Below the pieces are notes generated by a model. That model was not told the origin of the DNA. It was given only the letters and a program-made list of their open reading frames with translations, and made no database searches. The translations under genes and the position numbers were made by a program. From Atriophallophorus winterbourni (lineage: Eukaryota; Platyhelminthes; Trematoda; Plagiorchiida; Microphallidae), in contig JACCGJ010003337.1 of assembly GCA_013407085.1 (NCBI GenBank), positions 1-64,000 of the forward strand: a DNA stretch of 64,000 nt, given 5' to 3'. Positions within the stretch are counted from its first letter, which is position 1. Every line of letters starts with the position of its first letter. Of the stretch, positions 12,590-23,425 are shown in pieces.

Positions 12590-13165
12590 TGTAAGGTTCA
12601 AAGTAGTTTGAAAATTCTTCCTTTCCCTTCAACATTCGTTTTATTTTGAACTTAGTTACAAAACCTGAATTTTGTGTAATAGATTTTGCTTGTGTTTAAT
12701 TTTCCTACAGTATTTTGATATAAAACTTTTCTTTTTGTAATTATTTCTGTTATTGTAAATCTTTTCTGTACACGCCTTCGGTCAAATGTTTGTTTTAATT
12801 TATTGTTTCTGCCATTGTCGGTCATTGTTGCGGAATTCGGTTGCCATTTTGGGCTTCAGTATTTTGCTTGAATTTGGACGCTATTTTGAGTGTCATTTTT
12901 GCTTGTCACAGAAAGTTTGGACGACATTTTGGTAAATCGATTCTTCTTATTTTTATATCAGGTCGTCTTTTCTTTGAATTGAATTTGATTCTGGAGTATT
13001 TGGCTCCATTATTGCTGTGACGTTCCTATACAATTAAGGTTTGTATAGTTACTTTTGTTGTAATTGTTGTTAATTACAGTACCGTAGAATATCCCAATCG
13101 TTGTTTTGAATTTATCGAAATAAGAAACGGGTGGACTACGCGTAACTCACGGCACAGACAATACA
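12590..13165 (+). repeat. 3' LTR of BEL/Pao element
   Basis: This is the second LTR, with the same ends as 9678-10251 and small differences scattered through it (for example TTGATTTTGG versus TTGAATTTGG, GATTGTCACAG versus GCTTGTCACAG). The purine-rich GGTCGGAGG directly before it could be a weak polypurine tract. Confidence 0.9.
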
Positions 13166-13329
13166 CCTTTCATTTCCTAATTATTTCAATTTAACTTTAG
13201 TGATTTCAATTACTTTTCCTGTGTTTCGTCAACGACGTGTTAATCGCCAGCTACTCTCAAGAGGAGCACGCTGAACACTTTCGTGTTAATCCGTAAATTA
13301 CGGAATCAACTTCAACCATAAGTTATTCG

Positions 13330-13800
13330 CTTTTGGCAGAGACTCGCTGAAATTCTAGGTCATAGCCACACTCGATCTGGTATTACAGATCTTCCTGAGA
13401 AATGCCAGGCGATTATTAAATTTCCTGTCCAAACAACGGTAACTCAGGTACGTTTTTTATAGGTATGATCAACTTTTACCGCCGTTTCAATCAAACTGTG
13501 CAAACATCATTTCACCACTGATTGAATTGCTCACACACAAAGCAAAATCACTTCAGCTTTCGTCAGACGCACTTGAAGCTTCTGCCGCCTTCAACAAGCC
13601 TCTCTTCAGTGTCACCGAACTGTGTTTCATTGATCCACACACGACCTTTTTCTCATCATTGACGACCGATGCCTCCAATTCGGCTGTGGGAGCTGTTTTA
13701 CAACACCAGCATAAGAACACAGTCCGTTCATTGCCATTTTTCGCAGTGATAAACTCGCTCTTCCTTATACGCAGAATATATTGGAAATAGCAGCTCTGAT
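13330..13800 (+). mobile_element. Ty3/Gypsy reverse transcriptase/RNase H relic
   Basis: Across shifting frames the + strand reads LGHSHTRSGITDLPEKCQAI, then a FYRRF-like stretch with ISPLIELLTHKAKS. The frame 13527-13790 follows with SSDALEASAAFNKPLF and LTTDASNSAVGAVLQHQ. These are the end of the palm/thumb region (GI-x-x-LPEK, FYRRF) and the start of RNase H (TDASN-x-AVGAVL) of Ty3/Gypsy pol. No LTR or gag of the same element is adjacent, and several stops are present. Confidence 0.8.
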
Positions 13801-14480
13801 CCATTAACCATTTGAGATAAAATTTGCGCAAAAACCTGCGTAAACAACAAGAAATCACTTCAACAATGTAAAAGAGAAAGTTTCAAAATAGGAACAATCC
13901 AATATTTCACACAAGATTACGTGCATATATTGCGAGAATAAATATATCAGACAAAATGGCCGCAGGCTAAGCACAAGACTACATGAACGACGACACGAGC
14001 CATAGTCATTGATTTCATTAGCTGTCGATTAATGCGGACAAAAATTTAACTAGGACAACGCGAAGATTTGAGCCAAAGAAACGCCCGATGAGCGCAAAAT
14101 TTCTTTGAAGCGTGGCGCTCAACAACGACATCAATTAATCAGCACATTCAATTGAATACAACATATGGATCAATGAAATCCCGATGGACAATAATGGAAC
14201 ACATAAATTCCACCAACTAACTGGAATGGTGGCGTAAGGACAGACAGGTAGTACTAAAACAAATGACCACTAATTATCAGTCACTTCGAAAGAAGTTCTG
14301 ATGATGATGTCCTTTAGGTTGATGAAGAAACGTCCAACAACAACTACACAAGCTCGGCGAATACCAGATAAACACCACCGTCAATGACATTTTGAGTGTG
14401 TGATTGACTTTTTGTTACCTTTAGCCCAATGCTGGTTACACTTTACACGTTTATACAATGTGGTCGTCGCGTTTTAATTG
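13801..14480. other. No recognisable feature
   Basis: There is no open frame with motifs and no repeat I can pair with another part of the window. Confidence 0.4.
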
Positions 14481-14837
14481 GAATAATGTGTTCAATCATG
14501 TGCCCCGTTCTTGAAAAAATAGATATCGCGTGTCTCGAAAAGGTCCAAGGGAGATAATATGACTGAATTACTGAAACTTGCGCTCAAAACAACTACAGGG
14601 AGTCATTCAATTAAAAATCTCCAGAGAAGACTGTGTTCGATGGTAAGTGAGCACTTTTCCAGCAACAGCGTGTTCAACTACTGGAATGAGCTCCCAGTTG
14701 GTATAATGATGTACATTGACTTGTCAAGCTTTAATAGGGAATTCGACATTAAATGGCCTACCCGATTTCCAAATACATTTAAAAAATGTAAAAACATGTA
14801 TTGGTATTGTTCACACATGTTATTGCTTGGTTTTTGA
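14481..14837 (+). mobile_element. LINE C-terminal relic
   Basis: The frame 14559-14837 contains TTTGSHSIKNLQRRLCSM, then HFSSNSVFNYWNELPVG and SSFNREFD, the CR1-like C-terminal order (GHS-x-K..., F-F/S-x-x-x-V-x-x-Y-W-N-x-L-P, S-F-x-R-x-x-D). Nothing upstream resembles RT, so only the tail remains. Confidence 0.6.
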
Positions 14838-14887
14838 ATATATGACCCGGTGAAGAGAACCCCTACTTTACTTTTCAGATATCCGGA

Positions 14888-15220
14888 TACTGATTGTGTA
14901 AACCGTACGAACTTGATACTATATATTGAAGTTCCGGGTGCTTAATCGCATGCTGTCGAATAAAATCTAAGCGCGTAATTAGCTTTTAGGCACCTCCAGT
15001 CCTGTGCAACTTGAACTTGAAGTTGACCGCTCACCGTGCTGGTTAAAAACTTCTATCTTAATCCCAGATATATGGAAAGGAGAAAGTGTTAACCGTCGAA
15101 CTTGATATCGGAGTGCCCGCTGCTTAACCGCATACAGTCAAAGGAAATCTAGGAACGTGATTGACTTCCGGCCACTTTCAGCATTGTACATCTTCAAACT
15201 TAAATTTGAATTTAAAATGA
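14888..15220 (+). repeat. Degenerate two-copy tandem repeat
   Basis: Two copies, about 195 bp apart, share the order GTGTAAACCGT/GTGTTAACCGT, GAACTTGATA, GTGCTTAATCGCAT/CTGCTTAACCGCAT, AATCTAAG/AATCTAGG, then GATTGACTTCCGGCCAC or its equivalent, ending in ACTTGAA-type runs. They look like decayed direct duplications, perhaps of a LINE leader, since similar phrases occur near 26.4 kb. Confidence 0.5.
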
Positions 15221-15494
15221 AAATATCCTTCAATTTAAATTTATACGGGTTTTACCACGATTTACAAATAATAGCACAAAAATCCAATTATATATTACCT
15301 CGTTTTAGATGTCATTTTCCAAATGAACGCACAAATTTTCCTTAGCTTAGCTCTCACTGGCTAGGTGGTGCGAAAACCTTGCCGTTATTTCCAGTTGCAG
15401 CTACAAATTCCTGAGACTGAAGAACCGGTTGGAAAACCCATGACGTAAAATTGCATACGACGAGGATATCAGAGACAAAAAACAACTTTGGAAG

Positions 15495-15600
15495 TGGTGG
15501 GCACTCCTTTGAAGCTTTCCACCGACAGAAATTTTGGATGATCGATTGACTATTTAGCCATTACAGTCCTGTGATAACTGGAATAAACCGTTACTAAACA
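15495..15600 (+). repeat. LINE leader-like repeat, copy 1
   Basis: The block GTGGTGGGCACTCC, GAAGCTTTCCACCGA, GGATGATCGATTGAC, TTACAGTCCTGTG recurs at 26577-26690 and 33485-33600. A shorter trace lies at about 19060-19125. At 26.6 kb it lies directly upstream of a LINE endonuclease, which suggests a leader segment of a LINE family. Confidence 0.6.
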
Positions 15601-15899
15601 GAGGTTTGCGCACGGTTTGCATTTTGTTTCCACGCTGCTCAAACTTCAGAAATCCATTTATTTTGTGCGTTAATCGGTTAAATGTTCAAAGTGCTAATAA
15701 TTTATTCTAATTTTCTCTAATCTAGCTGCAAGAAAAAGTTTTTTAATGGTATAGAGTACGACGTGGGACTGCATGGTACACAGCTCAAATGCTCTGGACT
15801 GTAACCAACACTCTTAAGGAGTATGCAGCCTGTCGATGGCTTGAATAGCTATACGCGTACTGCATGAAGTCCGTAGAAACTTTGGTTGTCGGTTAAAAG

Positions 15900-18680
15900 C
15901 ATCTTGAGGAACGTCAGCGTTCTCCTCCATGTCCCGCTTTGATGCCCATACGCTTTGCTGATGTAGCTATTTTCATGGTCTACCTCCAGCCAGATTTGTA
16001 TCTGGATATAACAATTGAGTGTTTCCATTCTGTCGAAAAGGCGATAGAATTGATTAATGCGTTGAATAAGTTCAGTGAGCGAAGTTGAAATTCCGTGCTA
16101 CCCATTTTGAATATGGCTCGAGGTATACATGCTATGTCAGGATTAAGTCTGAAAGTTGCCTGCTGACAGAATTTACATATGTCGCTCAAATTTATACTCA
16201 AAGTATCTAGTGTATTATACGAGGGAAGTTAAATGGCTGTATAAACGTAGTTTGAATTGTTGTAGGTAGAGTTGAATTGTTGAAGTAATTCTTCAAATAT
16301 AGCATCAGGTGAAATAATAATTGTTTCAGCTACGGATGAATTACAATATTTCATATTAAAATCTATGTTGCTGAGTGAGTTGAATGATTCCAACTTGACT
16401 TATAAGGCCTTTGTTTTTGTCGGCTCTAAGTGTGTTATTTAAAGCATATCTTTGACTTCTTGATGGTTCATAAAAAAGAAGAAGAGCGACAATGTCATGT
16501 TTTTACAGCAACAGAATGTAGCTCGAATTATTTTCTTTTCTGTTTTCCGGTCTTCCGTTAATTTTCGTCTAATGAGCTTATATGTCGCTTTTATAAGTAA
16601 ATCATTCCTCCATAAAAACATTTCTGTTATTTTCTTTTTTTTCAATCTCTGCTCCAGAATTAATTGCATCCTCTTCATTTGCTTATTTCGATGCAATCTA
16701 GATGAAACTCTATTACTGTGTGACATTGCGCGAAAAAATAACTTTCTTACCCTTGTAAATTTACCATCCTTTATTAAACGTGAAAATGTTCAAAAATTCC
16801 GCTTAATAAGGTCATTTTTACAATTTTTTGGTACACATTGATAACCTGATCATGTTTTGCATGCCTTGCCTAATCAAGAATATAGTATCATTATTATTAT
16901 TATCTGTGAATGAAATGCTGAAGAGACCGTTGTGAAATCACTAGAGAGGAAGAATCGGCTCTAGTATTCTATTCTAATAAATTCCGACAGTAGATTCCAC
17001 TTACTGTAGTTGTAGGTTTGCTTATCATCACATACATTTCGGAAATTATTGATCATGATCTACATGCCTTGGATTTCCAAGAACAAAATTTATTTATTTA
17101 TATAATGTCTTCAAAGAGTTGACAGAAGCAGTGGAGCATAATATTTGGAAAATTAATATTCTATCGTCCCCGTTAAAGAATGATAGAATCACCTCCAGGT
17201 TAGCCTAATACAGATTCAGAGTGATGACTAGGTTTTGGATATTATCATTTCTTGTAGGTTTGACAATAAATTGTTCATATCCTAGTAAGTCCAGCGTTCT
17301 GATAAGAGGTGCATAGCAACTGTGTTGTGCAGGATCGTTACAGTTTAAATTTGGCATGTTGAAGTCACAAGCAGAGTTTAAATTGCGTGTGGTGTTGTAA
17401 TGCACCAATAAACGCATTAGTTAAAGAATCCATTCTAGAGATGGTTGAAGACGGTGAATAATGAATGCAAACTATTGAGAGATCTAAGGTCGGTAATACA
17501 ATCCATGTTGAGTCTTCCAGTTCTGAGAACCACTACCACGTTTTGAAGTTTGATTATTCCCGAATATCTGGTAATTGGGTACCCTAAGTTTTAATTCAGG
17601 CTGGTCCTCTTGTCCAGGATTCAGTTATAATAATAATATCTACTGAGTTCAAAATGAGAAACGATTTCAGTCATCGGATCTTGGGTGTAATTGGTCCGTC
17701 ATTTATATGTAGGATATTAACAAAAGAAGGGGCAAAATTGGAAGAAGTGAAGGTAAACTTAGGCGAAAATTTAGGGTAATTAATATTTAATTCATTATTC
17801 ATAGGAAAATTTGGCATGGTCATGAAAAGGCGTGTGTATTATGATTTGGAATGTGTATCGGTTGTAAAATTGGTAGTTTTGAATCATTTAATCAGAGTAG
17901 TAAAATAGGAAGTACAATGATAAGGGGGGGGTATGGAGGGTCATTGAAGCCAGTTGTGATCAATGGAGGACTTGTTATACTGCATAGGGCGGTTTAGTCG
18001 TTAAATACGGTAACTGATATCATCTGTGCGCCAATTATTTTTCTTCACCAACGTAAGTTATTGGTTTTGAAGCTTCCTGACTTCTGTGTTTCTGAATGAG
18101 CTAGGATTTGGAAGAAGATCTCGCGTCTATTCAAATGTTGGTAACCGAAATGAAAGATCAGAATGGGGCGGTGTTCTGTGCTCTAAATAGTTGTGTGCAT
18201 GTGTCGAAGATGGGCTTCTCGCATGTGTAGTAACTACGGATGAATCACATTGCATATTCTCAGTTGTATCAGAGGATGATTGATTTGTGGGTATTATGGT
18301 TATTTTGCGCTTCATATGACGGAAACGCCTCTGCATTCGGGTGAGGTCAGGTTTCATAGTAAGATTAGAAAATCTAAGTATGGTTTTCAAAATATTTTCA
18401 TTCTCTAATATATATGAAACGAAACATTTGTCAGTGAATTTTCTAAGAATTAGGGTTCGCTGTCTCATGCTGTTTTTGCGTAAACGGACAAAATCAGCCA
18501 AATCTGTCGTAATGCCATATGGGGTGAGAATACATCCTTTCAAATCATTTAAAGGATCATTATCAGCTACATTGAATAAAATGATATTATAAGAGCGAGA
18601 TTCTCTTCGACTATTTTCAGTGCATAGAGTTTCTAAAAATTTATTGGCTTGTATTGGGATATCATAATCAATAATCAATA
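15900..18680 (-). mobile_element. LINE on the - strand: ORF1, endonuclease and RT start, degenerate
   Basis: Read 5' to 3' on the - strand, ORF1 comes first (18678-18127). An endonuclease fragment follows at 17417-17205 (CDFNMPNLNCNDP, LIRTLDLLGYEQFIVKPTRN, LVITLNLY). Then comes the start of an RT at 16201-15980 (RSLNLFNALINSIAFSTEWK, SIVISRYKSGWR). The order and motifs fit a CR1/L2-like LINE. Stops and AT-rich decay separate the pieces, and RT beyond the first block is not recognisable. The 16.4-16.85 kb part shows nothing conserved. Confidence 0.75.
18127..18678 (-). pseudogene. LINE ORF1 protein, RRM-like
   Basis: The frame of 183 codons includes RSYNIILFNVADNDPLNDL, DLADFVRLRKNSMRQRTLIL and NILKTILRFSNLTMKPDLT. 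This is the N-I-x-L-F-N/G-x-x-x ... R-L-x-K ... R-P-x-x-x pattern of RRM-like LINE ORF1 proteins, followed by a Ser/Thr-rich tail. No ATG-led start can be fixed upstream because the region before it contains stops. It likely bound its own RNA when active. Confidence 0.7.
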
Positions 18681-19474
18681 ATAAGAGATACTAACGGTTT
18701 AAGAGAATCAAAGAAAGTTTCAGAATTTGTTATTTCGTTACGTAGAGTTAAAAATCAAGATTCTAATTTTCTCAACTTATTCGAGATTAATGAAATGTAA
18801 TCTATTTCCTGAATGCTCCACCTAATTGCTATGGAAAATCAGTTAGTTCACCATTTTCAGTGTTATCTGGTGAATAAAGTAAATTCTAGAGTTCTGATTT
18901 TAAATACACAACACTCCTTTAGTTGAATTTTCACGGTTCTGTTAAAAAGAAATTGATATTTATATTACTATTATCATTCATAACATTGTGCTTCCTAAAT
19001 ATATACAGGGTAATCTTGATCGTCGATGATATCAAACGGAAAATTAGAACAAACCCATTGGCATTGTTGGTTGCTTCTCTGCAGCTTTTCGCCGGGGAAA
19101 ACTGTGCAACTGAACTGCGGTACGTTTAACTTGGTTGTATTTCCCACGCTTTGTTTATAATCATAACGAATTTTCGCTATTCTGTGACATTGCTGTAAAA
19201 TAGACTAACTTATTATATTATTAAAAGCAAAACGTTTTTATATTTCTTGGTGATTAATTACGCTTGTAATAATATCAGCCTATAATTTTTCTGGTACATT
19301 ATCGGTACTCATACTTCTCACTGTCAGATGAGTACAAATAATGCTAGATCGTCGAACGTTGTATCCACTCAAACTTATGCGTCTGTTTTGGGTGCAAATA
19401 TGAGCTCCGAAACACATGAAGCCAACGCGAAGTTGACCAAGTTAGCCAGTTACACTATCCTCCCAAGGGGGTAC

Positions 19475-19680
19475 CGACAGTTGCTCCTTGACAATTGCTC
19501 CCCGACAGTTGCTCCGCGACAATTGCTCTTCGGACAATTGCTCCTCGGACAATTGCTCCTCGGACAATTGCTCCTCGGACAGTTGCTCCTTGGACAATTT
19601 CTCCTCGGACAGTTGCTCCTCGACCAATTGCTCCTTGCCCTATTGCTCCTTGCCCTATTGCTCCTTAACCAATTGCTCTA
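19475..19680 (+). repeat. Left terminal tandem array of the MULE
   Basis: About a dozen copies of a 14-15 bp unit, consensus CAATTGCTCCTCGGA, make up most of the left terminal inverted repeat. Translating through the array gives an artificial LLLGQLLLGQ ribbon, which is not a protein. Confidence 0.9.
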
Positions 19681-19938
19681 TGAATTTCAGATCACGATCA
19701 CATTGCGACGAGAATGATTCATGCAAGTGAAGACAAGTATTTTTTTCTTTGAACATTTTAATAAAAATTGAATAAAATACTATAGATAACAAAATCCTGG
19801 TCTCATGTCTGATAACTGCACACAAAAAATATCACTGTTATAAAACATCTTTCAAACTACTGTCTTGATTGTCTTCTTATTCTTCTCCTGCAACAGAAGC
19901 CTACAAATTGTAGCAAAAGGCAATGCTCTTCAGTAAAC

Positions 19939-20706
19939 TCACGGTGTCCCGACCCTAACGCTTATCATGCTGAATATGATAATGGTAATATGTACCTGTA
20001 GAACCCGACGATAAACTGCCGTTGTTTTTCCAGGCAGCAGTGCAAACACCACCGGCATCATGAGTCCTTGGCAGCAACAGTGTATTGTGTACAATTGATG
20101 GAATAAGCTGGGCGCCACTTTAAATGTTCCATCGGCAAACCAGTGTTGACTTTCAGACAATAACATCAGATTTTGGTGGGTTAAGAAAATCAGAATGCGC
20201 TGAGAGCCAGGTTGAGAGTCGTGCAGAAGAAAGAGCTCTCCATCATCAAAGGTCTTGTAGTCATCAGGAATATTCAGATCTTCCAGACTTGCAGACAGTG
20301 GTGGGACCCGACCATTGTGGTTTCGCGTTCTTTGTATTTGTCTCTTAAGTGCCCGTTCTGTTCGCAGAGAAGCTGCTGTGATTTCAGAAACGCCTGTACA
20401 CTGACTGGCAATGATCATCATTGTGGTTTCTTCTGTTGTAGACGCTTGTCTTTTGATGGAACCAACTACCTTCAGAACATTCTTGCGACATGCGTAGGGG
20501 GCATGGTTGTGTTCTGATGACTTCAAGATAGTAGTTTCACGGAGACGGAGTCGCCCGGAACAGTGGTCTTTTCGCTTTCGTTCACACACATAAAAATCAA
20601 CAGTGGGGTCACTCTTGCTGGTTTTCTTCTTGTTGTACACGAAACGTTCGTAGCAAGCATTAGGTTTGCCTTTTTCTGACAAATACCAAGTAACGTGTCT
20701 GTCCAT
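19939..20706 (-). CDS. MULE transposase fragment with FLYWCH-like zinc finger, 255 codons
   Basis: The frame starts MDRHVTWYLSEKGKPNACYE and has a FLYWCH-type pattern: the two Cys in DFYVCERKRKDHC and a paired HNH (SSEHNHAP). A MULE-type block follows: HWFADGTFKVAPSLFHQLYT, then MPVVFALLPGKTTAVYRRV, with the Asp in WFADGTF expected to be the first of the DDE triad. Known proteins of this type are several hundred residues longer; this one ends VRVGTP soon after the first catalytic Asp. It therefore lacks the remaining acidic residues and is unlikely to be active by itself. It lies between arrays of tandem terminal repeats. Confidence 0.8.
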   Translation of the reverse strand: MDRHVTWYLSEKGKPNACYERFVYNKKKTSKSDPTVDFYVCERKRKDHCSGRLRLRETTILKSSEHNHAPYACRKNVLKVVGSIKRQASTTEETTMMIIASQCTGVSEITAASLRTERALKRQIQRTRNHNGRVPPLSASLEDLNIPDDYKTFDDGELFLLHDSQPGSQRILIFLTHQNLMLLSESQHWFADGTFKVAPSLFHQLYTIHCCCQGLMMPVVFALLPGKTTAVYRRVLQVHITIIIFSMISVRVGTP

Positions 20707-20734
20707 TTTGAAAGGTAGTTTTCAACTGAACTTT

Positions 20735-20950
20735 TTAACTATTTATAACAATCAAACAAGTAAACCCCCACTGTTGATTTTTATGTGTGCGACTCCATCT
20801 CCGTGGAACTGAGTTCAAGTGAAAGGTAGCCTTCAACTGAACTTCAACTGAACAAGTAAACAAGTGAACTGAGTTCAAGCTGACCCCGCTGTTGATTTTT
20901 ATGTGTGTGAACGAAAGCGAAAATACCAAGGATTTCAAGTGAACTCAGTT
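20735..20950 (+). repeat. Inverted duplications of the transposase 5' coding region
   Basis: GTTGATTTTTATGTGTGNG occurs twice on the + strand (about 20772-20790 and 20891-20909), the second continuing AACGAAAGCGAAAA. The transposase frame contains the same segment on the - strand (encoding DPTVDFYVCERKRK, around 20566-20612). Copies of AACTGAGTTCAAG surround them. The promoter-side region of the element is thus made of fragments of its own gene in reverse. Confidence 0.75.
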
Positions 20951-20961
20951 CACTTGTACAA

Positions 20962-21052
20962 GGAGCAATTGGTCAAGGAGCAATTGTCCGAGGAGCAATT
21001 GTCGCGGAACATCTGTCGGGAGCAATTGTCAAGGAGCAACTGTCGTGGACCC
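20962..21052 (-). repeat. Right terminal tandem array of the MULE
   Basis: Units GGAGCAATTGTC(C/A)A/G in inverted orientation to the left array end in GGAGCAACTGTCGTGGACCC directly before the 9-bp TSD. There are about five units, fewer than on the left. Confidence 0.85.
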
Positions 21053-23023
21053 CCTCCCAAGTAGGTCAATGTAAGTAGAACTTCAAAAATACATGCAAAT
21101 AAAAAATGTGGATTGAATGCAGCTAAGGAAAAAGTTCAACATGTTAGGCAGTTACCCCATCTACCCAGGCAAGCTACCAATCACAAGGTGGCCAATGTAG
21201 CTGAAACCTCAAAAAAGCCTACTAAGACCAGTAATGTCAGTACACAAAATTGCAACATTCAATTGTTGTGGTTCACTTGTGCTGGATCAAATTATCCAGG
21301 AAGTGAATGGTTTGCGTGAGCAAATTAAAACACTGCATGGCAATTCCTCTATTTCAAAATATAGAACTAGAAATGTACTAGTTTTTAACCGAGGGTAACC
21401 GTTCATTAAGGAATTCAAGTCTCCCATAGATCTTGATCGCAGGTGTTTCAACGATCTTATTCGAATGGCGGTTATAAAGCCTTCTACTCCTATAGTGCGT
21501 GTCAACCGTTTAGAAAGGTGTAGGGTGGGTAACCACCAAACTTGATTTAATTTAAATCCCATGCTGATCGGCATGCATTTCTTGCTAGTGTTTAGCATAT
21601 CACCAGATCAACGGGTTGAAATAAACTCATCTGATTCAAATAGGAGAAAGTTAGCAGTGGAAACATCTGTCATTCTTAAACTAAATGCAGCGTAGAACGC
21701 TATTTAGTCACATTCGATCATACCGAACGGCAATTTGCCGCGAGTCTTGCTGTCCGGCTCTGACGACGTTAATTGTCATAGCGCGAATGACGACGGAAGC
21801 CGAGCAGGTGATTCCAGTAGTTGCTTTTCTACGACGAATGGGGTATCAATTGTTAGACAACGGTCCATTAGCTGATGCTGATACCCTAAGTAGAATGCCA
21901 AGAGCGTGCAGCTCCCTCGGGTGCTTCGACCAATGGCGAAACAGGATTAGTTTCGAAAGCACGAATATCCTATACCCCAGTATTCTCGGCAAATGTATGC
22001 AGCATAAGGAATAAGTAGGCTAAACTTTATCTGCGTGTGGCTGAGTTACACCCAAGGGTTATTGCTCTTTCCGAAACCTAGTGGTCTGCGCTTGGTCAGG
22101 TGCTGATAAACATCGGCGAACACTATCTCGTCATAAGATGCGATAGATCTGCGATGGCAGAGGTGGTGGCGTTGCACTACTCTCGGAGTATAGTTTGAAT
22201 AGTATGGGTACAGGCATATATCTAGCTGATGAAAACGTCTAAGTTGTTACGAGTCTACTGACTTGCTACAAATCATTTCTCGCAATTGCTCGTGTCTACG
22301 TAACACAGTGCAGAACAACAGGAGATTACACGCTCATTGAGACTCTCGACGTTTTCTTTCACTCAGTTACCAGCGTACTTCTCATGGGTGCTTTTAACCT
22401 CCCAGACATAGATTGGCCTGTTCCACAGGTGTAGTCACCGAGCAACCTCGATCTTATCTCGAATAACTTCATAATCATGCGTCGCACCAGCAACGGAATG
22501 ATCCTACAAGGTTTCGTCATGGATGCAATCCATCCAATCTTTAATTGGTTTTGTCGTTCCAGCTAGGAGCCATTAGGTATTTAAAGTACCTACCACGGTT
22601 CGGCAAAAGCGATCACGTAATGACAAGCTTCGAAGCGATATTGCTTTTTCACAAAACTGTCTCTGGTTGTAGACGCAATTTTGGCCTTGTAGACTGGGGT
22701 TTACCCCTGTAAACTTCAATCTCTTCACCTCAGTTATCTAGCGATTCCAATATAAGTGAAAACTTGCATAGAATTTTTAAGTATCTAAATAAGTAAAAAG
22801 ACAAGCATGCTCCACTGCAGTACGTGAGAAGACATTAGAGGCTGCCATGGTGGACTCAGTTCTTACCAAACCGTTTTGCAAGCTCTTTTATTCAGGCTCG
22901 CAGCTGTGATTGGTTCCCATTAAGTGGAAAGAAGCCATAGTCTTACCAATACACAATTGTGGTTACAAGTAAACTCTTGGGAACTATAGATTTGTCAGCC
23001 AGACTAGCATCGTTTCGAAAGTA

Positions 23024-23425
23024 TTGGAAAGACTTATACGCGACAAAATCTGCCAGCATCTCTGCCAGCATTCTCTACTTAGTGTAGCTCAACATGGATT
23101 CCTGAAAAGGAGGTCTTGTCTGACTAACATCTTGAGTTTCCTCAATATTGCTACGAAAAGGTTGGATGAAGGGAAGCCGGTCGAGGCGCTCTACCTGAAT
23201 TTTAGCAAGGCTTTCCATTCTGAGACACAATATATGGGATTACGTTGTTCAATCCCTTCTAACACACTCACGATAAATGGCTCAACCACCACACCTTCTG
23301 CAGAAATTAAGGACTTTGGATTTAGATACTCCTCTTCTCTCAATTTTAATGAACAAGCTAGACACCTCATTGCGAGAGCAAGACAAAACTTTAGCCTAAT
23401 AACCCATAAATTCCTCTCACGCTAG
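23024..23425 (+). pseudogene. LINE RT fragment with internal deletion
   Basis: The frame reads ERLIRDKICQHLCQHSLLS, AQHGFLKRRSCLTNIL and KPVEALYLNFSKAFHS, the fingers/palm of a CR1-like RT. It then jumps directly to the region normally after the catalytic box (SAEIKDFGFRYSS, RARQNFSLITHKFL). The FADD box and the SGVPQGS motif are missing, so the deletion removed the active site while keeping the frame open. Confidence 0.8.

Larger units (their letters stand above)
9678..13165 (+). mobile_element. BEL/Pao LTR retrotransposon, internally deleted (gag-protease only)
   Basis: Two long direct repeats of about 575 bp, beginning TGTAAGGTTC and ending AATACA, enclose a 2.3-kb interior. The only coding region is gag with the aspartic protease domain; the usual reverse transcriptase, RNase H and integrase are missing. 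I counted roughly a dozen differences between the two LTRs by eye, so the insertion is not brand new. I find no short TSD: the 5' flank is AGCTATC and the 3' flank CCTTTCA. The missing TSD may mean recombination or flank decay. I could not recognise a primer binding site or a strong polypurine tract. Such an element could only move with enzymes from a complete relative. Confidence 0.9.
19468..21052 (-). mobile_element. Mutator-like (MULE) DNA transposon with repeat-built terminal inverted repeats
   Basis: The element is flanked by identical 9-bp direct repeats CCTCCCAAG (19459-19467 and 21053-21061), the TSD length of Mutator-like elements. Its ends are inverted repeats: left GGGGTACCGACAGTTGCTCC, right (reverse complement) GGGTCCACGACAGTTGCTCC. 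Each continues into tandem copies of a unit like CAATTGCTCCTCGGA. Inside on the - strand is a transposase frame with a FLYWCH-like zinc motif and a MULE N-terminal domain. The element sits in ORF1 of a CR1-like LINE. It is short, and the transposase ends after the first catalytic Asp region, so it is probably non-autonomous. Confidence 0.85.

Noticed and set aside
16497..16841. A hydrophobic 114-codon frame resembling a membrane protein
   Set aside because: AT-rich DNA gives Phe/Ile-rich frames by chance; no splice or family evidence, and it overlaps a decayed LINE on the other strand.
19328..19717. A 129-codon frame with a LLLGQ repeat
   Set aside because: Only its first 43 or so codons are LINE ORF1; the rest is translation through the MULE terminal repeat array.
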